Below are positions 57,480 to 64,000 of a DNA stretch of 64,000 nucleotides, one piece after another (the stretch's first letter is position 1; each line of letters opens with the position of its first letter). Below the pieces are notes generated by a model. It ran no database searches and was not told where the DNA came from. It worked only from the letters and a program-made list of their open reading frames with translations. The translations under genes were made by a program, and so were the position numbers. The DNA comes from Toxonevra muliebris (taxonomy: Eukaryota > Arthropoda > Insecta > Diptera > Pallopteridae): positions 21,528,708-21,592,707 of the forward strand of contig OY829329.1 in assembly GCA_963691655.1 (NCBI GenBank), in the 5' to 3' direction.

Positions 57480-58220
57480 TTTTAAACTGGTTCGGCCAAA
57501 AGTTTGCTCTAAATTTTAGAATTAGTCCGAATTTGGTCTGAGTCGATCTTAATTCTAGACTGAATTCTGTTCCAAACTCTGATTTAATTTTTGAATCAGT
57601 TTGGCCTTAACTTTGCTCTGAACTTTAGTCCGAATTAGTCCGAATTTGGTCTGAGTTGGCCTTAATTCTAGACTGAATTCTGTTCAGAACTCTGATTTAA
57701 TTTTTGAATCGGTTTGGCCTTAACTTTGCTCTGAATTTTAGTCCGAATTAGTCCGAATTTGGTCTGAGTTGGTCTTAATTCTATACTGATTTTTGTTCCG
57801 AGGTCTGATTTAATTTTTGAATTGGTTTGGCCTGAACTTTTCTTTGCATTTTAGTCCGAATTAGTCCGAATTTGGTCTGAGTTGGTCTTAATTCTAGACT
57901 GAATCCTGTTCCAAATTTTGGCCTAATTTTTGAACTGGTTTTCCCTGGACTTTGCACTGAATTTAAGTCCGAATTAGTCTGAATTCGGTCTGAGTTTCTT
58001 TTAATTCTGGACTGAGTTCTATTCTGAGTTTTCGTTTAATTTTTTAACTATTTGCCTTAACATTACTCCGAATTTTAGTCCGAATTATTCCGAATTTGGT
58101 CTAAGTTAGTTTTAGTTCTTGACTGAAATCTGCTCTTAATTTTGGTTTAATTTTTGAACTGGTTTGGTATGAACTTTGCTCTGAATTTTAGTCAGAATCA
58201 GTCCAAATTTGGTCTTAATT
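57480..58220 (+). repeat. 113-bp higher-order repeat, ~6 copies
   Basis: The marker GAATTAGTCCGAATTTGGTC recurs with starts (ATTAGTCC) at 57,521, 57,634, 57,747, 57,860, 57,973 and about 58,084: a 113-bp period. Each unit consists of diverged 12-mers such as TTTGCTCTGAAT and TTCTAGACTGAA. Confidence 0.9.
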
Positions 58221-59689
58221 CTATTCTATTTTTGTATTATTTTCTAAACTAGTTTGGTTTGCTTTTGGACCAGCTTTTGATTCTGGCTTTTGATCGGATT
58301 TGTTCTTTGCCTTTCTCTAAATTATGGTCTAATTTTTTACTGAATTTTGGTCGAAATTTTGGTTTGAAATTTTTTCTGATTTTTCTCTAATTTGGCTGGA
58401 TATTTGGTAAAATTTTTTGTCTGCTTTAATCTAATCTGATTTAGTCTGATCTATTTAAATTTTTTTCTAATTTTAGTCTTATTTTTCTCTAATTTTGGGT
58501 CTGATTTCTTGGCAGGGGTTTGGTCTTATTTTTGTCTAAATTTGGATAAGATTTTCATCTGAATTTGGATCTGATTTCCGGACTGGGTTTTGATCTGATT
58601 TTGGCCTGTATATTGATTTGATTTTGTCTGAATTTTGGTTCGATTATAGTCTGAATTTTTAACTGGTTTGGTCTAAATTTTATTTCTACTTTTAACTCAT
58701 ACTTCGGTTTGTGTTCTGATCTAAACTTTGGTCTAATATGTGGTCTGATTTTTGGAAGGCGTTGATCAGAACTTTGCTCTCACTTTAATCTAAATTTTGG
58801 TCTGAATTTCGGTCTTATCTTTGGTCCGATTTTGGGAAGCATTATAGTCTAAAATTTGTTTTAATTTCTGGTTTGAATTTTGGCTGAATTCTTGAACCGG
58901 TTTAGTCTTAATTTTATTTCTACTTTTAGTTTGAATTTCTGTTTGAATGTCGATCTAAGTTTAGGACTGATTTTGGTTTGAATCTGGCTTTGATTTTTGG
59001 TCAATTTTGGTCTGAATTTCGATTTATGTTTTGACCAAATATTTTTTGGGTCTTGGGTCTGAATTTTGTTTTGAATTTCGATTTGAGTTTTTTCCAAATA
59101 TTTGTTTGATCTTTGACCTGAATTTAGTTCTGAATTTTGAACTAGTTTCGTCTGAATTTTATTTCTATTTTTATTTCGAATTTTAGTCTGAGTTTTAGTA
59201 TAAAATTTTGTTTGATTTTTAGTCAGAATTTTGGTATAATTTTCGGATAATTTTGTTTAGTATTTTGTTTCGAATTTTAGTTAGATTTTCGGTTTAAATA
59301 TTGGATTGATTTTAGTGTGAATAGGAAGCTTGTTTGGTCAGAATTTTTATTTGATATTTGCCTAAATTTTGGTTTGATCTTTGGTCTGAATTTTGGTTTG
59401 ATTTTTAGACTGAATTAGGACTGAATTTTGGAGTGATTTTTTTGGAATGTTTTTTGGTCTTACTTTGGTATGATATTTTCCTCTGAATTCGGGACTTATT
59501 TAGATTTTAGTTCTGGTCTGAATTTTGGTGTGAATGTGGATTTGAATTTTGGTCTGGTTTTTGATCTGACTTTGGTCTAATTTTTTTTTAATTATAGTCA
59601 CAAATTTGGTTTGATTTTTATCTGGTTTTCCTTAAGTTTGGTCCATTTTTTGTTATGAATTTTGGTCCAAATTTTTATTTGCATTTTGC

Positions 59690-60620
59690 TAACTTTTGGT
59701 CCAGTTTTAGTTCCGAATTTTGGCCTAATTTTTGACTGCATTTTGCTAACTTTTGGTCCAGTTTTAGTTACGAATTTTGGCCTAATTTTTGTCTGCATTT
59801 TGCTAACTTTTGGTCCAGTTCTAGTTCCGAATTTTGGTCTGCATTTTGCTAACTTTTGGTCCAGTTTTAGTTCCGAATTTTGGCCTAATTTTTGACTGCA
59901 TTTTGCTAACTTTTGGTCCAGTTTTAGTTACGAATTTTGGCCTAATTTTTGTCTGCATTTTGCTAACTTTTAGTCCAGTTTTAGTTCCGAATTTTGGTCT
60001 AATTTTTGTCTGTATTTTGCTAACTTTTGGTCCAGTTCTAGTTCCGAATTTTGGTCTGCATTTTGCTAACTTTTGGTCCAGTTTTAGTTCCGAATTTTGG
60101 CCTAATTTTTGACTGCATTTTGCTAACTTTTGGTCCAGTTTTAGTTACGAATTTTGGCCTAATTTTTGTCTGCATTTTGCTAACTTTTGGTCCAGTTCTA
60201 GTTCCGAATTTTGGTCTGCATTTTGCTAACTTTTGGTCCAGTTTTAGTTCCGAATTTTGGCCTAATTTTTGACTGCATTTTGCTAACTTTTGGTCCAGTT
60301 TTAGTTACGAATTTTGGCCTAATTTTTGTCTGCATTTTGCTAACTTTTAGTCCAGTTTTAGTTCCGAATTTTGGTCTAATTTTTGTCTGTATTTTGCTAA
60401 CTTTTGGTCCAGTTCTAGTTCCGAATTTTGGTCTGCATTTTGCTAACTTTTGGTCCAGTTTTAGTTCCGAATTTTGGCCTAATTTTTGACTGCATTTTGC
60501 TAACTTTTGGTCCAGTTCTAGTTCCGAATTTTTGTCTGCATTTTGCTAACTTTTGGTCCAGTTTTAGTTACGAATTTTGGCCTAATTTTTGTCTGCATTT
60601 TACTAACTTTTAGTCAAGTT
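59690..60620 (+). repeat. 57-bp/46-bp composite higher-order repeat
   Basis: The 57-bp unit is TTTTGCTAACTTTTGGTCCA, GTTTTAGTTCCGAATTTTGG, CCTAATTTTTGACTGCA. A 46-bp variant lacks CCTAATTTTTG. A junction marker recurs at 59,834, 60,051, 60,211 and 60,428, so spacings are 217, 160 and 217 bp, which equal 3x57+46, 2x57+46 and 3x57+46. Frames with ILLTFGPVLVPNFGLIF repeats are artefacts. Confidence 0.93.
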
Positions 60621-61015
60621 TTAGTTCCGAATTTTAGTTTAATTTTTGGCTGTATTTTGCTGTTTTTTGGACTTATTCTTTTTCAGGTGAAATTCGGTCA
60701 AATTTTTCGTCTGGTTTGCGCTGAGTATTGGTCATAATTCTAGTCTAAATTTTAATCAGATTTTTAATCTAATTTTTGATTTGGTGTTTGGTCTGAATTT
60801 TGATCTGATTTTTTTCTGAGTTTTGGTCAGAATTTCGATATGATTTTTATCCAAATTTTAGTTTGATATTCGGTCGGAATTTTGGTTTAAATTTTGGCTC
60901 TACTTTTCATATGAATTTAGGTCTTAGTTTTAGTTTTTTACTTTCAATGCTTCGGCTCAATTTACCAAACAAAGACAGTCCGCTCCCCCAACCCGATTTC
61001 TTAGATCCGCCACTG

Positions 61016-62581
61016 TCACCTACTACTACTTGCCGCTGCCGTTGCTCTAGTCTGCTTTAATGCCTTGATACCGGTGATCTATTTCAAATGAATGCGTTTT
61101 ACGAGCGAGTGCACGTATATCGGCCGATGGCCGGCCTGCCTGTCTGTCTCTCTGTCCGTCTGCCTCGTGGCTAGTGGCTCATTGAGTTTCTGTCTGTTCC
61201 TCAATTTTCAGTCTGTGTATATAATTAAGCCTTTCTTTCATCTGCCCAATCGAGTTTTTCTTTTTCAATCATAAAGCGTAAAGTCACAAGTCTGCCTCAT
61301 CTATTTCCATCTATTTAATTTGCTGCTGCTGCTATCATCTGATACTAGCGTATCGTAGAGTATACTCGTATATCTGTCTGTTTATCTATCTGTATACATA
61401 TCTATCTATCTATTTGCACATTTACATAAATGATTTCTTATTATTATTTTCATCTTTTTGTGCCTGTTTTTTTTTTGGTTTTGTTTTTGTATATTTTTGA
61501 ATGTGTCTTTGAGTTTGTATTAATTTCGTCGTCTCAAAAAACAAAGTCATAAATTGTCTGCGCTTAATTCTCTGTCAGATGAATTGTAATAAATTAATAT
61601 AAAAAAAAATTCTTGTCAACGAAGCGGGCAGCATCAGCAATAACTACAACAACAACAATAACAACAAATATAAGAGTTGAAATATTTTAGTGTTTATTCG
61701 TTCGCCTTCATTTTTCTTCTTAGTTATTCATAATTTACGTATGTGGGTTTTTTATTTTGACGAACATCATCTTCATCATCATCATCATCAGCAGCAGGCA
61801 GCAGCAAAACACCAACAACATTCACTTCCACATCATCAACATTAGTACTAGCTGCAGCAAGCAACAGCAGCAGCAACAACAACTTCAATAGTAAGTAGCA
61901 GTAGCAATCGGATCGATTGCTCTTAGTGTTGATCACTTTTGCCTGCCACAGTCACAGCCACTGCCACTTTATTTAATGTATTTATCTATTTGTTAGTGCT
62001 GGTGTTGTTGTTGTTTTTTTTTTAGTTTTTTCTGCTTCTAGTTTCTGGTTGCTGCTGTCATTGAATTGCTCTTTCGATGATGATGTATCTTTGGAATTAT
62101 TGGCGACCTCATTTTCCTTCACTCTATATTTATAACGATATATATATTTATTGTATATTCATACATATTCATATACAAATGAATTTCAACGAATTAATAA
62201 CAAATTAACGCTATTAATCATTTGTCACACATGCATGTATCTACCACTCATACAAATTGAAAATCACATCATTAGCGACAAATTCTTTATGCACTTGTAT
62301 GTGAAATTTGTTCTCAAAATGTGTACTGAGTGTTTTCAACTATATGTATATCATAGGTTTCCGGAACAGCCCTGTAGGGTTAGATTAAAGTAACTAGTGG
62401 GAATGAAACTAGTTGTGTTTGTGTTTTAGATCAACCTGTGTGTCTCTCACTCTCACTCTCTCAAAATCCTCAAACTCTGCTGACGCTCTCGATTTTCTCT
62501 CGCGTTTCCTCACACCATCACACTCTTTTCTTGTTATTAATTTACCGAACGGTAAATGTGCTCAGCTCTGTTCGTTGTCAA

Positions 62582-62612
<31 letters not shown>

Positions 62613-62760
62613 GATGCTCAAGTTCTGCTGACGTCTTCGGTTCCCTCTCTTATTTTCTCTCACAAGCACACTCTTCTTTTCTTCTTTATTTACCCAGTGG
62701 TAAATGTGCTCAGCCCTGGGCGATAAAGAGCATCGTGGATTATTTTTTATAATCTTCAAG
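61016..62760. other. Non-coding DNA with TCTG, CAG and CT tracts
   Basis: CTGTCTGTCTCTCTGTCCGT at about 61,139, TATCTATC 61,376-61,411, CAGCAGCA stretches 61,785-61,885, CT run 62,581-62,610. No gene recognised. Confidence 0.6.
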
Positions 62761-63340
62761 TTTTCAGTGCTAGGCACGAGATCAAACGATCATTGTGCAC
62801 GATTGCTGGCCAGCATTGTTGGGGTGCTGGGATTGTCAAAGATGCGGGAGCTGCAGCTATATTGCGGGATGTTGCAGTGGTGGAAACTCCGGGGGATGCC
62901 GTTGTGAAATACTAAACCAAAACTGTGGAAGATGTAACTGCGAAAGCTGCCGCTCCGTCTCTGTTCTTTTCCACCGCTGTTGCTGAAAATGGCAAGAGGA
63001 ATAGATCGGACGATAACTCTGGCTATAATAAGCAAGGTGAAAAGGAGGAAGGCGTGTATGTGGTCGTTGCCTTGAGACTTGTTATTTCTGAGTGCCTTTA
63101 TGGCAGTTCATTTTTGGTTGGCAATGAGATGATGGTACTTCGAAAGAAATGCGAATCTATCGACGGTGTCTCTGGGGTCTCTTTGAAATCTTGTAAACCT
63201 AGCGAGTTGCTTAAGACTTCACAGAAATGTTCACCCAGCCTCGCAACTGCTCTTCGGTGGTTGTAATCTGATGGGTAGCTAAAAAGCTTTCTGACGTCGT
63301 GCAGTTTTGATCAGAAGGCTTACCCTGTTCAGATAGCGGA
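62761..63340. other. Unassigned, GC-richer stretch beside the LINE
   Basis: This stretch is noticeably less AT-rich than its surroundings and has frames on both strands (for example GIVKDAGAAAILRDVAVVET on plus, near 62,831), but no family I recognise. The right part may be LINE coding sequence on the minus strand, since GKPSDQ of the LINE lies at about 63,325-63,342. Confidence 0.3.
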
Positions 63341-64000
63341 ATGATTCGGCCGACTTTTCATATGTCTGGTATATTTGAAGTGTGTATCGAAAGGTTGAAC
63401 ACATGGGTAAGATACTCCGGGCCTGGGCCGTCAAGTTCTTTCAGCATAACCATTGATATGCCGTCTGAACCTAAAGCTTTCGATGCTTTTGTGTTGTTGA
63501 TGCCCATGGCTATTTCTTCTTTTACAAATATAAAAGCGGCGCGTTCATTTTCTGGTTTCTAGGGCACGTATTTTCCTGGTGATCGTTCGCTTGGACGAAT
63601 TGTCGGGTAGAACATTCGTGCAGTCTCTCCCGCATCTTCATGTGGGATTGAGTCGAAGGTGATTGCGGTAGAGTTTCTTAGATCCATTGCCACAACTCTC
63701 CAGATGCCCTGACCTCTATTTCTTTCGGTACTCATTAAACAGTCCTTTAATTTGGCGTTTAGGTGGGTCACCCGGATCGGTTGTGCGGTTTGCGTCACGC
63801 TCCTTTGCTAAGATGGCGACCTCCCTTGGAAAGTTTGGTCGAATTTTTGGAATCCTGCCGGAGGGAATGTTCCTCGCAGCAGCTTTGGTGACAGTGTTGC
63901 AAAAGAGTCTTACTTCAACTTACACGTTCCTGGGTGGTAACACATTTGTGAAGGCAAGGTTGGTAAACATTCTGAAGTCTTCCTAATTCGCTTTTTTATA
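63341..64000 (-). pseudogene. Jockey-like LINE ORF2 fragment, second copy
   Basis: On the minus strand, reading from the window edge: RNIPSGRIPKIRPNFPREVA, ILAKERDANRTTDPGDPP, then SCGNGSKKLYR, AITFDSIPHEDAGETAR, then GINNTKASKAFGSDGISMVM, LKELDGPGPEYLTHVFNLSI and VGRIIPLSEQGKPSDQ. These are the linker and RT finger blocks of the same family as the copy at 9.8-11.6 kb (which has AGRIPKIRPNFPREAAILAE). Several frameshifts and a stop before KVGRIIPL show it is dead. It extends past the right edge. Confidence 0.85.

Larger units (their letters stand above)
57285..61015 (+). mobile_element. 3.73-kb hAT-like element filled with satellite
   Basis: The left end starts CAGTGGCGGATCCTCAGAGG (57,285) and the right end, read inward, starts CAGTGGCGGATCTAAGAAAT (from 61,015): a 12-bp perfect inverted terminus with the hAT CAG start. 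Flanking octamers GCAGCTAC (57,277-57,284) and TCACCTAC (61,016-61,023) match at 6 of 8, a plausible decayed 8-bp duplication. Nearly all the interior (57,350-60,940) is the 12-bp-seeded satellite in plus orientation, including two higher-order arrays listed separately. No transposase inside, so it would be non-autonomous. Confidence 0.6.

Noticed and set aside
59662..60613. Hydrophobic repeat proteins (ILLTFGPVLVPNF)
   Set aside because: Products of the 57/46-bp satellite; frames break at every 46-bp unit.
62795..62986. Cysteine-rich small protein
   Set aside because: Cys run comes from TGC/TGT-rich sequence in one of several open frames; no signal peptide or family pattern.

Overview
This window looks like non-coding, transposon- and satellite-rich DNA from a true fly (Diptera, Brachycera; a tephritid-like genome is my guess). 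The signs are strongly AT-rich DNA, CAA/CAG/GTTG triplet tracts, CAGA and GT microsatellites, and remnants of mariner, maT (DD37D), hAT, RTE-like and Jockey/LOA-like elements. I found no complete host protein gene, no rRNA, no convincing tRNA and no CRISPR array. The species call is inference, because no diagnostic host gene was seen.

Layout. 1-1.5 kb: satellite seeded by a 12-bp motif (TTTTGGTCTGAA). 3.2-4.2 kb: foldback-like element. 4.4-4.9 kb: two units of a TGASTCA-rich repeat. 5.2-12 kb: a cluster of broken non-LTR retrotransposons (a 3' tail, a Jockey-like C-terminus, an RTE-like reverse transcriptase, and a second Jockey-like copy). 13.5-18 kb: an 18-bp-period array broken by a dead DUF4371-type hAT transposase, followed by a 235-bp hAT MITE with a perfect 8-bp target duplication. 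21.4-33 kb: TGASTCA (AP-1-like) repeats, in one orientation up to 26.7 kb and the opposite orientation from 28.4 kb. 34.1-34.6 kb: a clean 12-bp minisatellite. 36.5-42.2 kb: the 12-bp-seeded satellite and foldback arrays again, now inverted, ending in a hAT-like terminus. 44.2-46.5 kb: a dead mariner next to a 238-bp tandem repeat. 48.2-50.1 kb: an unrecognised, coding-looking, possibly spliced frame interrupted by a nearly intact DD37D transposon. 50.2-55.3 kb: a second mariner remnant, then a 4-kb satellite block (mostly a 70-bp array) lying between two fragments of a minus-strand LINE. 57.3-61.0 kb: a 3.7-kb satellite block bounded by hAT-like inverted termini. 63.3-64 kb: a minus-strand LINE fragment leaving the window.

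Between these lie blocks of apparently single-copy fly non-coding DNA, most with CAA/CAG triplets, GT/CA runs or CAGA/TCTG tetranucleotides. They could be one long intron or an intergenic region. The most noteworthy signals are: (1) satellite arrays that appear to be cargo of hAT-like elements; (2) more than 40 TGASTCA heptamers concentrated in one dispersed repeat family with mirrored orientation; (3) the DD37D element whose only visible ORF defect is one TGA, sitting inside a coding-like frame; (4) repeated, independent higher-order amplification (36, 57/46, 70 and 113 bp) of what looks like one 12-bp seed.
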